A DNA stretch of 64,000 nt from Algoriphagus sp. (GTDB lineage Bacteria; Bacteroidota; Bacteroidia; Cytophagales; Cyclobacteriaceae), in contig NZ_JABXIN010000006.1 in the NCBI RefSeq assembly GCF_013373065.1, forward strand, positions 1 to 64,000, read 5' to 3'. A program made the position numbers and the translations under genes. Shown here in pieces: positions 9,815-18,212 of the stretch. The notes beneath the pieces were generated by a model that was given only the letters and a program-made list of their open reading frames with translations, made no database searches and was not told where the DNA came from. Position 1 is the first letter of the stretch; each line of letters starts with the position of its first letter.

Positions 9815-10237
9815 TTAGTTTTCGTTTTTTGATGCCTGATATTTCTGTAATTGAAAGGCTGCAAAAATGTAGAGATTCAAAAGAAACAGGGCCAGATAAA
9901 GCGTAAACATCTCAGAAGTGAGACGATCGTAGCGGACGTAGTTTATTACCATAATTGCCGCAAGCCCCCAAATCATCCAATAAAAACCCGTTTGGAAAGC
10001 TTGTAGACGAAAGGTACAAATCATCTCATCCTCCACTTTTTCTCTACTAAGATTCAAAATCCCAAATCCAATCGCCCAAAAACCGTAAAGGATTTGAGCC
10101 GCCTCATTTGGGTCCATAGTAGGATTGGCAAACGCCAAGCCTATCACCAACAGTACTGGAAGTGGAAAAAATATATATGCAATTTTTTTCCACCCAGTTG
10201 AAAGTAACGGAACATTGAATAGTGATTTGTTTTCCAT
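9815..10237 (-). CDS. Four-helix integral membrane protein, paralogue of its neighbour
   Basis: A 140-residue protein with four predicted membrane helices (IAYIFFPLPVLLVIGLAFA, the segment around YGFWAIGFGILNL, GFYWMIWGLAAIMVINYV, FTLYLALFLLNLYIFAAF). The loop SREKVEDEMICTFRL is shared with the protein at 9347. It is the first gene of the unit, followed by the second membrane protein (12-bp gap) and the XRE regulator. The ATG at 10237 is chosen; an in-frame TTG at 10258 would lie within the promoter's -7 element and is rejected. Function unknown. Confidence 0.75.
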   Translation of the reverse strand: MENKSLFNVPLLSTGWKKIAYIFFPLPVLLVIGLAFANPTMDPNEAAQILYGFWAIGFGILNLSREKVEDEMICTFRLQAFQTGFYWMIWGLAAIMVINYVRYDRLTSEMFTLYLALFLLNLYIFAAFQLQKYQASKNEN

Positions 10238-10255
10238 AAGTAAGGTATTTTTTAC

Positions 10256-10287
10256 CAAATGTAAACTTTGTTTTACATTATGTCAAA
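10256..10287 (-). promoter_or_regulatory. Bacteroidota-type promoter of the membrane protein/XRE unit
   Basis: On the minus strand there is TTTG (10287-10284), a 20-nt spacer and TACATTTG (10263-10256). This matches the Bacteroidota sigma consensus TTTG-N19-21-TAnnTTTG. It lies about 20 bp upstream of the ATG at 10237, so the leader is short. Confidence 0.6.
10258..10279. promoter_or_regulatory. Palindrome over the promoter, candidate XRE operator
   Basis: An inverted repeat of perfect 8-bp arms (AATGTAAA / TTTACATT) separated by 6 nt. One arm overlaps the -7 element and the other sits in the spacer, so a bound dimer would block transcription. Assignment to the XRE protein of the same unit is inferred. 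Confidence 0.5.
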
Positions 10288-10420
10288 TATTCTTACCACG
10301 AAAATTTTCAAGCAGCTTAAGGGCATTTAAATCTGAGTAGAATTAAATTTCAATATTTTCAAAAGGGAGATGCTTTTGTTTACCTTTATTCAATCAACCA
10401 GTTAGAAACTTGCCATTTTT

Positions 10421-11221
10421 ATGATTTTGGAGTCAAAAATAACCATCGTTGGCTGTGGCAATTTAGGGACAGCCATTGCTAGGGGACTATTATCTATCGA
10501 AGGATTTAAAAGCAGCAATCTCACCCTAACAAAAAGAAACACGGGTTCATTAAAAGAATTTGCGGATATCGGAGTCAAAATCAGCAACAACAACCTGGAG
10601 GCAACAAAAGAGGCTGACATTATCATTCTAGGTGTTAAGCCTTACAACGTCTCCCCCATCTTACGGGAAATCAAAGACGGAATTAATTTTCAGAAACAAA
10701 TTATTGTTTCACTGGCGACGGGAATTACTATTGAAGAAATTTTGGCAAACAGCAGTCCGGGAGCCATCGCCTTCCGTGCCATGCCGAACATTGCAGCCGA
10801 TATCCAAGAATCCATCACCTGCATATGTGCAAAAAATGCCAGCTCTGAACAGATAACACTAATAACCCAACTTTTTGACTCCATTGGGCAAACCGTTGAA
10901 ATTGATGAAGGATTAATGGAAGCAGCCACGGTATTAGGCGCTTGTGGAATTGCTTATGTGCTCCGCTTTATGAGAGCTATGATTCAAGGAGGAATACAAA
11001 TCGGGTTTGATGCAGTTACTGCTAGCCGAATTGTGAATCAAACGGTAAAAGGTGCTGCAGAATTAATGATTCAGAAAGATATGCATCCTGAAGAAGCCAT
11101 TGACAAAGTGACTACACCAAAAGGCTGCACAATTGTCGGCCTAAATGAAATGGAGCATCAGGGTTTTAGCTCCGCAATGGTTAAAGGAGTTTTGGCTAGC
11201 TACGAGAAAATCGAAAAGTAA
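10421..11221 (+). CDS. proC: Pyrroline-5-carboxylate reductase
   Basis: A 266-residue cytoplasmic enzyme that reduces 1-pyrroline-5-carboxylate to L-proline with NAD(P)H, the last step of proline synthesis. The N-terminal Rossmann motif is VGCGNLGTAIARGLL, the middle has ILGVKPYNV and FRAMPNIAADIQESIT, and the C-terminal dimer domain ends with TPKGCTIVGLNEMEHQGF, the family signature region. Length is normal. It stands alone, with about 180 bp before it and a 349-bp gap after it that separates it from the convergent TonB receptor gene. Confidence 0.95.
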   Translation: MILESKITIVGCGNLGTAIARGLLSIEGFKSSNLTLTKRNTGSLKEFADIGVKISNNNLEATKEADIIILGVKPYNVSPILREIKDGINFQKQIIVSLATGITIEEILANSSPGAIAFRAMPNIAADIQESITCICAKNASSEQITLITQLFDSIGQTVEIDEGLMEAATVLGACGIAYVLRFMRAMIQGGIQIGFDAVTASRIVNQTVKGAAELMIQKDMHPEEAIDKVTTPKGCTIVGLNEMEHQGFSSAMVKGVLASYEKIEK

Positions 11222-11570
11222 ATCCCTGATCTTTTTCCCGCTTTTAAAATTTTAAAGATTTAATAACCTGTGCAATAATCTGCCCTCAGGCTTCTCGCAA
11301 TCGTATTCGAAATAAAATAATCCTATAAATTATTAGAAAATCAATAATTATCTCATAAACAATTATTTATGGATTGTTTTTCTTTTAAATCTTTTTACTA
11401 GATTTGTCTTGGGTGATAAACAACTTTTACTATTCCTTTTTGAAAGACACAATTTTTAAGGAAGGGTTGTTTGGTATTTTTTCTCCTTCCTTTCTTTCTT
11501 AGAATCTTCTGCTCTATCTAGCTCCGGTTCAATGACCGGAGTTAGTATTTGAGCCCTACCCATAAATTAT
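11222..11570. other. 349-bp intergenic region between convergent proC and TonB receptor genes
   Basis: AT-rich with no convincing reading frame. It contains the hairpin at 11522-11541 and a weaker inverted repeat (AAGGAAG at 11458 / CTTCCTT at 11486). I see no RNA gene or repeat family here. Confidence 0.5.
11522..11541 (-). terminator. Hairpin downstream of the TonB receptor gene
   Basis: A GC-rich 7-bp perfect stem (CTCCGGT / ACCGGAG) with a 6-nt loop, about 30 nt past the receptor's stop. No T-run follows, so it may be a terminator without a strong tract or an mRNA-end stabiliser. Confidence 0.4.
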
Positions 11571-13874
11571 TTAATCCAAAACTGTGAATCGAATTCCCAA
11601 AAAGCCTCTTATTCCCTGATTGGAGGCAAACATGTAGGATGGATCAAATGTGAGCGCAAAAGGATTATCCGGAGTGGATACGACAGTACCATCTGGAGCA
11701 AATTCAACTCCCCGGTCAAATGGATCAAAAGCTCTTGCGATGCTATTCGCTGGTGGAACAAAATTTAGCAGGTTTTTTACCCCCCCATATACTTCCCATC
11801 GCTTTCCTAGAGATTTTGTAAGTTGGATATTCTGAATGCTAAACCATGGAGAATATTCAGGCCTAGGATCCAATTCACCCAACAATGGCAATCGCATAGG
11901 ACCATATACGTTTCCCGTATAATCTATTTTCAAGCCAATGCTAGGAACCCGATAAGCAATATTCCAAACACCCGAAAAGCGTTCTGCAAGTAGTTGTCGT
12001 TCGGTAATTCCTTCCTCCGTCAAAGTAACATCAAGAAGCGTTGCGCCTACATTTCCTTCCAATCCATTTGGCAAAGCAAAATTCGTGGACAGAGATACAC
12101 CTCGAGAAACAGAAAAACCATCTAAGTTGGCATAAATGATCTGGTTGGGATTTGTCTCATAATCCGGGACAATCCGATTACTGAAATAGGTATAAAATGC
12201 CGAGGCATCAAAGCTTAAAAAAGTCCCTGATTGGGTATAAAATTTTTTAACAAGATTGACATTACCGTTCCAAGACCGCTCAGGAAGTAATTCTTCAGCA
12301 AAAATGACATCGCGAGCACCGGTCAATGCAGCATGATCCTCAGTAAAGACATTGGCTACACGGAAACCATTTCCAACCGAAAGCCTGAAAATTAAGCTCT
12401 GATCTGCTGAGCTTACTTTAAAGTTGGCTCTTGGTGAAAAGATGGTTCCATGTACCGAATTGTAATCCGCACGAGCCCCCAAAAGAAGCGTCTGATACTT
12501 TCCGAGTTGAATCTCATTTTGAATAAAAACCCCTGGCAAATGAATTTGAGAAGGCTCGTTTTGATCCAAGTCACTTCCTGCCGTAGCTGGAGTATTGTCG
12601 TCATAGAAAGTGTATCGGTATGCCAGCCCCGACAAAAATTGATGCTTACCAATCGGCTTTAACCAGGTAAGTTGACCAAAAGCGATTTTTTGATCTCCTA
12701 AATACACCATGTCTCCATAGACGGAATTTTGATTATGCCCATTGGCAGAAAACTGAAAATTCAACTTTTCAGAGGTAGGCAATTCATAATTTCCGAACAT
12801 TTCCCATCTACTGGTGTAGATACTTTCCCCATAAAGTTGATCTCCTCCTCGGAATGCAGGCGTCCAATTCATTTGACCACCCCATCGATCTTCATACAAA
12901 TACCTAAAAGCCATGTTGAACTCCTTTCTGGAATTTCGGTCAACTCTGACTTTCTGAAAAACAGAGATTCGCTGAGCTAATGAGATATCTGTCAGACCGT
13001 CCTGATTATCATCGCGAGGATTCCCGTATAAAAATCCGTTGATCCCCGTTAGCGAATGAATCTTATCTCCAATTTGGGTTTTCACACCTAAATCAACATT
13101 AAATTCTCCCCATCCAGTACCAAAAGCATCCAGGGATACAACAGGAGCTAGCTCGGACTTTTTGGTAATAATATTAATCAGACCACCAACAGCCTCCGAA
13201 CCATACAAAGTTGAAGCTGGACCTTTTACAACTTCAATTCGATCAATGAGTGACTGAGGAATTCCTGTGAGTCCATAAACAGTTGCCAAACCACTAACTA
13301 TAGGCATACCATCGAGTAGTATCATGGAATAAGGCCCTTCCAAGCCGTTGATATGGATATCTCCTGTATTACAGATATTACAATTTATCTGTGGTCGGAC
13401 CCCATTAATAGTCTGTAAAGATTCAAAAAGCGAGGGATTGGGATTTGCTTTAAAAAATCCATCTTTGAAAACCTGTATCGGTACGGGACTAGCGGATCGC
13501 GAGACTTCTTGAAGTGTCCCACTGACAACAACCTCCTCAAGCGATTCATCCAATAAAACCAACTCTATTTCTATATTCGATTCTGAGGGAATGGCTACCT
13601 CCACAGATTCTTTTCGATAGCCCAAAAATGAAACTTCCAATAAGTAAGCACCCTTGGGAATGTTCTCAAAAACAAAATTTCCAAGAGAATCACTTGTCGT
13701 ACCCTTCGATAATTCAGGCAAAAAAACAGTGGCAAATTCAACTCCTTGGCCTTTTGACAGAACTTTACCTTTCAATTTTTCCTGAGCTTGGCTTTCTGTC
13801 AATGAAAACCCAAAAAGCGTGAGAAAAAAAGAAAAAACAAGATACTTGATGGACTTGCTATTCAAAACTACCAC
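11571..13874 (-). CDS. TonB-dependent outer membrane receptor with carboxypeptidase-regulatory-like domain
   Basis: A 767-residue protein. Residues 1-31 are a signal peptide (cleavage near ESQAQ), about 33-115 a carboxypeptidase D regulatory-like beta-sandwich (VFLPELSKGTTSDSLGNFVF), about 125-235 the plug (RIEVVKGPASTLYGSEAVGG) and the rest the beta-barrel. The plug holds C165 and C168 in NCNICNTG. It faces a DtxR/MntR-type regulator across a 113-bp region with two palindromes, so the cargo is probably an iron or manganese chelate; this rests on context. No ATG is available: the start is GTG at 13874 or TTG at 13865. It is a single receptor without a susD partner. Confidence 0.9.
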   Translation of the reverse strand: MVVLNSKSIKYLVFSFFLTLFGFSLTESQAQEKLKGKVLSKGQGVEFATVFLPELSKGTTSDSLGNFVFENIPKGAYLLEVSFLGYRKESVEVAIPSESNIEIELVLLDESLEEVVVSGTLQEVSRSASPVPIQVFKDGFFKANPNPSLFESLQTINGVRPQINCNICNTGDIHINGLEGPYSMILLDGMPIVSGLATVYGLTGIPQSLIDRIEVVKGPASTLYGSEAVGGLINIITKKSELAPVVSLDAFGTGWGEFNVDLGVKTQIGDKIHSLTGINGFLYGNPRDDNQDGLTDISLAQRISVFQKVRVDRNSRKEFNMAFRYLYEDRWGGQMNWTPAFRGGDQLYGESIYTSRWEMFGNYELPTSEKLNFQFSANGHNQNSVYGDMVYLGDQKIAFGQLTWLKPIGKHQFLSGLAYRYTFYDDNTPATAGSDLDQNEPSQIHLPGVFIQNEIQLGKYQTLLLGARADYNSVHGTIFSPRANFKVSSADQSLIFRLSVGNGFRVANVFTEDHAALTGARDVIFAEELLPERSWNGNVNLVKKFYTQSGTFLSFDASAFYTYFSNRIVPDYETNPNQIIYANLDGFSVSRGVSLSTNFALPNGLEGNVGATLLDVTLTEEGITERQLLAERFSGVWNIAYRVPSIGLKIDYTGNVYGPMRLPLLGELDPRPEYSPWFSIQNIQLTKSLGKRWEVYGGVKNLLNFVPPANSIARAFDPFDRGVEFAPDGTVVSTPDNPFALTFDPSYMFASNQGIRGFLGIRFTVLD

Positions 13875-13885
13875 TTCTTACCTGA

Positions 13886-13905
13886 TTCTAAATGAATAAT
13901 TAGAA
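13886..13905. promoter_or_regulatory. Palindrome near the TonB receptor transcription start
   Basis: Perfect 6-bp arms TTCTAA / TTAGAA separated by 8 nt, centred about 20 bp upstream of the receptor start and near the expected transcription start. It is a second candidate site for the divergent DtxR-type regulator. Confidence 0.4.
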
Positions 13906-13907
13906 AA

Positions 13908-13940
13908 CAAAAATAAATAATGTTAGACTATTCTAACAAA
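13908..13940 (-). promoter_or_regulatory. Promoter of the TonB receptor gene
   Basis: On the minus strand TTTG (13940-13937), 21 nt, then TATTTTTG (13915-13908) fit the Bacteroidota consensus. The palindrome at 13921-13938 occupies the spacer and overlaps the -33 element. Confidence 0.55.
13921..13938. promoter_or_regulatory. Candidate DtxR/MntR-family operator
   Basis: The sequence TGTTAGACTATTCTAACA is an inverted repeat of 6-bp arms with a 6-nt centre. The TTAG-N6-CTAA core is also found inside the known DtxR/IdeR box. It lies within the receptor promoter and 50 bp upstream of the regulator's ATG, so it could control both genes. Confidence 0.55.
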
Positions 13941-13987
13941 ATTATTTTTAATTAATTTTTCTAATATTTGAATAATCTTAATGCGGT

Positions 13988-14653
13988 ATGGCTTCTCAGA
14001 CAGAAGAAAACTATCTCAAGGCCCTATTTAACCTCGCGAATGAGGAGGGGGAAATTAATATTTCAGAGTTGGCTAATCAGCTCACAGTCAGCATGCCTAC
14101 TGCCAATTCCATGGTAAAAAATCTTCAGAAAAGAGGATTAGTACAATATGAGAAGTACAAGCCGGTTAAACTTACAGCTTCCGGCAAACAAGAAGCTGCA
14201 TTAATTATTCGCAAACACCGATTAACAGAAATGTTTTTGGTAAATAAAATGGGCTTTGGTTGGGAAGAAGTCCATGAAATTGCCGAACAGGTAGAGCATA
14301 TTCATGCACCAAAATTTTTCGAACGAATGGATGAAATGATGGGACATCCAACGGTTGACCCACATGGTTCCCCAATTCCGGACCGCCAAGGTCGAATTCA
14401 ACACCTTCAATTAAAAAGCTTAAGTGAAGCCAAACCGGGACAGGAAGTGATTTTATCAGCCCTCGCTGATTCCTCTACGGAATTTTTACAATATCTCAAT
14501 AGCAGAAATTTAAGCCTCGGAACAGAATTGAAAATCCTTTCCAAAGAACCATTCGATGAAAGCATCATCGTACAGTATGAGGAAAATGTAAAAGAAACAC
14601 TCAGTCAAAAGGTTTGCGAAAAACTCTTGGTCAAAATTTTTGACTCTGAATAA
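13988..14653 (+). CDS. DtxR/MntR-family metal-dependent transcriptional regulator
   Basis: A 221-residue regulator. Residues 1-65 form the winged HTH (ENYLKALFNLANEEGEINI, then QLTVSMPTANSMVKNLQKRG). About 66-140 is the dimerisation and metal-binding region (RKHRLTEMFLVNKMGFGW, EVHEIAEQVEHI) with the His, Glu and acidic residues expected of the family. About 145-219 is a C-terminal SH3-like FeoA-type domain. It should bind DNA when loaded with Fe(II) or Mn(II) and repress uptake genes. The divergent TonB receptor with palindromes between them is the natural target. Whether iron or manganese is sensed cannot be settled by eye. Confidence 0.9.
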   Translation: MASQTEENYLKALFNLANEEGEINISELANQLTVSMPTANSMVKNLQKRGLVQYEKYKPVKLTASGKQEAALIIRKHRLTEMFLVNKMGFGWEEVHEIAEQVEHIHAPKFFERMDEMMGHPTVDPHGSPIPDRQGRIQHLQLKSLSEAKPGQEVILSALADSSTEFLQYLNSRNLSLGTELKILSKEPFDESIIVQYEENVKETLSQKVCEKLLVKIFDSE

Positions 14654-14831
14654 AGCTTAAACCAAGACGCCTGAACTTGGCCCAAACTCTCCTTCACCTA
14701 TCCTAAATTTCAACCATTCAATAATTTTTTTAGGGAATAATTAAAATTTAAAGAAGAAAATTTCCTTTTTCCCTAGCTATTCTTTTAAATTGAAACAATA
14801 GAATCAGCAATTTTCCCTAATCCATAAATTC

Positions 14832-15860
14832 ATGAAAACTAGAAGAGAATTCTTAATCAAATCTGTGCTTGGTACCACAGCCCTTTCTGTTTCACCCCTT
14901 GTCCTGAAAGGAGCTCCTACTATCATCAAAAGATATAACAAACCAGACAGTTTGATTAATGGAGTTCAACTAGGTTGTATTACTTATTCCTTCCGATCCT
15001 TGCCAGATCAAAGTGCTGAAGCTACCCTTCAATATGTTAAGGATTGTGGAATTTCTGCAATTGAATTGATGGGAGATCCAGCCGAAAGTTTTGCAGGAAT
15101 TCCACAGGCAAATTTCGATAGAAGAAGAATGTTTCAACTTGGAAGAAAAATGCGAGGAGGAGAAGAGTTGACAGCAGATGAGCAGAAAGAAATGACAGAA
15201 ATTCGTGCTCAAGCGGATGCTTATTCCAAGGAAGTTGCTGATTGGAGGGCAAAAGTGGACATGAAGCCATTTGAAACCATCCGTAAAATGTACAATGATG
15301 CGGGAGTAAGTATTTATGCTTTTAAACCAAGCGCTTTTGGCATCAATAACACCGACGCTGAAATCGCCTATGGAATGAAGGCTGCAAAAGCTTTAGGAGC
15401 TTCTCATGTTACTTTGGAACACCCCTCAAATGATGTCCATACGCTCAAATTAGGGAAAATGGGAGAACAATACGGCATGTCTGTAGCCTACCATGGACAT
15501 GAGCAGCAAACCTTTGATTTTTGGGATACTGCTCTAGAACAAAGTCCAAAAAATGCAATGAATCTTGATATGGGGCATTACATTGCAGCAGGGCATACAG
15601 ACCTATTTTCCTTGATCGAAAAGCAGCATAATCGAATCCTCAGCATGCATACCAAAGACAGACAAACGCCTGCGAACGGGAAGGGCAACGTCGTTTGGGG
15701 AACGGGAGACACTCCAATCGGAGATGTTCTACGAATGATGCAAAAAAATAATTATAAATTCCCGGCAACTATTGAACTTGAATATCAAATTCCAGAAGGA
15801 TCTGATCCTATTTCGGAAGTTCAGAAATGCTTTGAATTTTGTAGAAAAATTTTGGCCTGA
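14832..15860 (+). CDS. Tat-exported sugar phosphate isomerase/epimerase-like TIM barrel protein
   Basis: A 342-residue protein beginning with a twin-arginine signal (TRREFLIKS then a short hydrophobic stretch), so it is exported folded, probably with a bound metal. The mature part is an AP-endonuclease-2/xylose-isomerase-like barrel: VTLEHPSNDVH, MSVAYHGHEQQTFDFWD, MNLDMGHYIAAGHTD, ILSMHTKDRQT and TIELEYQIPEGS supply the usual Glu/Asp/His metal ligands. Exported members of this family are often encoded with Gfo/Idh/MocA and DUF1080 proteins, which occur 7-10 kb away. It stands alone here, followed by a strong terminator. The substrate is unknown. Confidence 0.85.
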   Translation: MKTRREFLIKSVLGTTALSVSPLVLKGAPTIIKRYNKPDSLINGVQLGCITYSFRSLPDQSAEATLQYVKDCGISAIELMGDPAESFAGIPQANFDRRRMFQLGRKMRGGEELTADEQKEMTEIRAQADAYSKEVADWRAKVDMKPFETIRKMYNDAGVSIYAFKPSAFGINNTDAEIAYGMKAAKALGASHVTLEHPSNDVHTLKLGKMGEQYGMSVAYHGHEQQTFDFWDTALEQSPKNAMNLDMGHYIAAGHTDLFSLIEKQHNRILSMHTKDRQTPANGKGNVVWGTGDTPIGDVLRMMQKNNYKFPATIELEYQIPEGSDPISEVQKCFEFCRKILA

Positions 15861-15889
15861 TTCCTTGGATAGCAAGGAACTTAACACAG

Positions 15890-15918
15890 CCGGCAGTGGA
15901 AACGTTGCCGGTTTTTTT
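15890..15918 (+). terminator. Rho-independent terminator after the sugar isomerase-like gene
   Basis: Stem CCGGCA / TGCCGG (15890-15895 with 15906-15911) followed by seven T. It lies 30 nt past the stop and touches the 3' end of the convergent aminotransferase gene. Confidence 0.85.
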
Positions 15919-17065
15919 ATAAAATTTTACTTAGCCCCTGAAGGCGATTGAGGGCTTCCTCCAATTCATCTTCTTCTTTCGCAAAACAAAACCGAATGAA
16001 CTTCGGATCTTGTTTATCATGGTAGAAGGAGGAAACAGGTATGCAGGCTACTTTTAATTGTTGAGTCATCCGTTCTGCAAGTTCACGATCAGAAATTTTC
16101 GATAAGTGACCAAAATATGCCATTTGAAAAAAACTCCCCTGGGCAGGAATTATTTCCAATCCGGTCTTTTTTAATCCCTCAAAGAAAAAGTCCCGTTTCT
16201 TTTCATAGAAACTAGACACCCCTTCGTAATGAGCGGCATCTTTTAAATATTCCGCAAGCGCATATTGGATGGGGGTTACTGTACTAAACGTGACAAACTG
16301 GTGGACTTTTCGGAATTCTGCCATTAAATCTTTGGGAGCTATGCAATAACCAATTTTCCATCCAGTCACATGGAAAGTCTTCCCAAACGATCCGCAGACA
16401 AAGGTTTTTTCCCGAAGTTCTTCATGGCCCACAAGTGAGAAATGAGTTCGCCCATCAAAAGTGATATGCTCATATACCTCATCGCTGATGACATAGATAT
16501 CTCGATCTCTGACCAAACTAGCCAATTGTTTCAAATCCTCCTCGGTCCATACATATCCTGAGGGATTATGGGGAGTATTTATTACCAATGCCTTGGTTTT
16601 GAAGTTAACTGCATGCCGAACTTTCTCCCAATCGATAGAAAATTCACCAGGCTTCAAATCCACATGGATCGGAATCCCTCCTGAAAGGATTACTGCTGGT
16701 TCATAGGAATCATAGGCAGGCTCCAATAAAATCACTTCATCTCCAGGATCAACTACCGCAGTGATTGCACAAAAAATGGCCTCAGTAGCTCCGGAAACAA
16801 TGGTAATCTCCTCCACAGGATCGGGCAAGAAACCATAACATCGCATCGTCTTTTCTGCCATAATTTCACGCAATTCCGGAATCCCACTCATCGGTGCATA
16901 TTGATTGAAACCCTTCGTGGTAAAGTGTGCCACTAATTCCAAAAGTTTGGGGTCCGCATCAAAACCAGGAAAACCCTGAGATAAATTAATGGCTCCAAAA
17001 TCCTTTGCCATTTGAGACATTACCGTAAAAATGGTTGTTCCTATTCGAGGTAATTTTGAATGCAT
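15917..17065 (-). CDS. PLP-dependent methionine/kynurenine-type aminotransferase
   Basis: A 382-residue fold-type I aminotransferase. Landmarks are INLSQGFPGFDADP at the substrate entrance, SGATEAIFCAITA for the cofactor phosphate, NTPHNPSG (N167), SDEVYEH (D195) and the Schiff-base lysine K229 in CGSFGKTFHVTGWK. The opening and the GFPGFD motif match the YbdL-like methionine aminotransferase group, which transaminates methionine or glutamine with keto acids; kynurenine aminotransferase is the close alternative. ATG at 17065. It reads against the upstream terminator and is not evidently in an operon. Confidence 0.88.
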   Translation of the reverse strand: MHSKLPRIGTTIFTVMSQMAKDFGAINLSQGFPGFDADPKLLELVAHFTTKGFNQYAPMSGIPELREIMAEKTMRCYGFLPDPVEEITIVSGATEAIFCAITAVVDPGDEVILLEPAYDSYEPAVILSGGIPIHVDLKPGEFSIDWEKVRHAVNFKTKALVINTPHNPSGYVWTEEDLKQLASLVRDRDIYVISDEVYEHITFDGRTHFSLVGHEELREKTFVCGSFGKTFHVTGWKIGYCIAPKDLMAEFRKVHQFVTFSTVTPIQYALAEYLKDAAHYEGVSSFYEKKRDFFFEGLKKTGLEIIPAQGSFFQMAYFGHLSKISDRELAERMTQQLKVACIPVSSFYHDKQDPKFIRFCFAKEEDELEEALNRLQGLSKIL

Positions 17066-17211
17066 ATCGCTGGAATTAAATTAAAAGTGAGGTACAGGAG
17101 TTTGCTAAATACCTCCTCAATTCTTCCTTAAGTTCTTAAAAAATATTGAAAACAAAATTTGAGATTGGAAGTGATGCGAAAAAGAAAGGTCCTATTGCAA
17201 AATCGATTATG

Positions 17212-17233
17212 AAAAAAGGGGCCGAAGCCCCTT
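17212..17233 (-). terminator. UUCG-loop terminator after the THX gene
   Basis: On the minus strand the 7-bp stem AAGGGGC / GCCCCTT closes a TTCG tetraloop and is followed by a run of T. This is a textbook intrinsic terminator 14 nt past the stop of the small ribosomal protein gene. Confidence 0.88.
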
Positions 17234-17247
17234 GAAATGATCAATCC

Positions 17248-17373
17248 TTACTTTTTGTCCAAACCCAATTTTGCTTTTCTCGTCTTACGATTGGCTTCTT
17301 TTTTGGGTCTACTTGCTCCGAAAGTTCCTCGATTGATTTTTCCTCGTTTGGATTTCAAATCTCCTTTTCCCAT
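17248..17373 (-). CDS. 30S ribosomal protein THX
   Basis: A 41-residue, very basic protein starting ATG at 17373 and ending TAA at 17248. It begins MGKGDLKSKRGKINRGTFG and ends in a Lys-rich tail. The start, the KRGKI motif and the length match THX-family (bS22-like) small-subunit proteins of Bacteroidota, which bind 16S rRNA near the top of the 30S head. It has its own strong terminator and is a monocistronic unit. It is short enough to be missed by automatic gene callers with a length cut-off. Confidence 0.85.
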   Translation of the reverse strand: MGKGDLKSKRGKINRGTFGASRPKKEANRKTRKAKLGLDKK

Positions 17374-17489
17374 AAGAATTTAGGTTTAGTTAACGATAAG
17401 CGAAATTAAAAAAATATGGCTTTGAAGTCAATTTGAGGCGCTTTTGATATTTATCAGAAAAATAATCAATCGAATTTTTAATTTCGGGT

Positions 17490-18212
17490 ATGAAGCAACG
17501 AGCCTTGGAAATAAATTCTGATTTAGGTGAAGGAGTCCTTCATGAGGAAAAGATCATTCCGTATATCGATACAGCCAGCATAGCTTGTGGTGGCCATTTT
17601 GGAAATCGGGAAAGTATCTACCAAACACTAAACTCCTGCTTGAAATCAGGAAAGAAAGGTGGGGCTCACCCCTCCTATCCGGACAAGGAAAATTTCGGCA
17701 GAAGATCCCTTTCAATAACTACCGAGGCATTGATCGATTCCATCCACGAGCAAATTGGTTTATTCTTGGAGGTTGCAAAAGAATTGGATATGCCTATGGA
17801 CCACATCAAATTCCATGGAGCCTTATACAACGATGCCGCTTCCCAACCAGACCTTGCTTCTAGCCTTTGCGAATATTTATCAAATGAATTCCCCAGCACC
17901 ACGATCTTTGTCCCTCCATTTTCTGCTATGGAAAATGCTGCAAAAGAAAATGAATTAATCATACGTCGGGAAGTCTTTGGGGATCGCGCCTATACGGACG
18001 ACCTACAACTTTTATCTCGAAAAGAAAAAGGTGCAGTTCTGACTGATTTTGAATCAGTGTCCGAACATCTACAACTTATTATCGAAGAGTCTAAAATTAG
18101 GACCATAAGCGGTAAATTAATTTCTGTTCAGGCAGATACAATTTGTTTTCATGGAGACAATGCAGGAATTCTTGACTTTTTACCCCAAATCCGGAAAAAA
18201 TGGTGGACATAA
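17490..18212 (+). CDS. pxpA: 5-oxoprolinase subunit A (LamB/YcsF family)
   Basis: A 240-residue protein of the LamB/YcsF family, with INSDLGEGV at the N-terminus, then ACGGHFGNRESI, GAHPSYPDKENFGRRS, IKFHGALYND and ADTICFHGDN near the C-terminus. PxpA works with PxpB and PxpC as an ATP-dependent 5-oxoprolinase that opens pyroglutamate to glutamate, recycling a spontaneous damage product of glutamine. It is the first gene of the pxpABC operon and overlaps pxpB by 13 nt. Length is normal. Confidence 0.93.
   Translation: MKQRALEINSDLGEGVLHEEKIIPYIDTASIACGGHFGNRESIYQTLNSCLKSGKKGGAHPSYPDKENFGRRSLSITTEALIDSIHEQIGLFLEVAKELDMPMDHIKFHGALYNDAASQPDLASSLCEYLSNEFPSTTIFVPPFSAMENAAKENELIIRREVFGDRAYTDDLQLLSRKEKGAVLTDFESVSEHLQLIIEESKIRTISGKLISVQADTICFHGDNAGILDFLPQIRKKWWT

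Noticed and set aside
11458..11492. AAGGAAG/CTTCCTT inverted repeat
   Set aside because: Low-complexity purine/pyrimidine arms with a 21-nt loop; likely chance in an AT-rich gap.
14662..14680. CCAAG/CTTGG hairpin after the DtxR gene
   Set aside because: Only five base pairs and no T-run; too weak to call a terminator.
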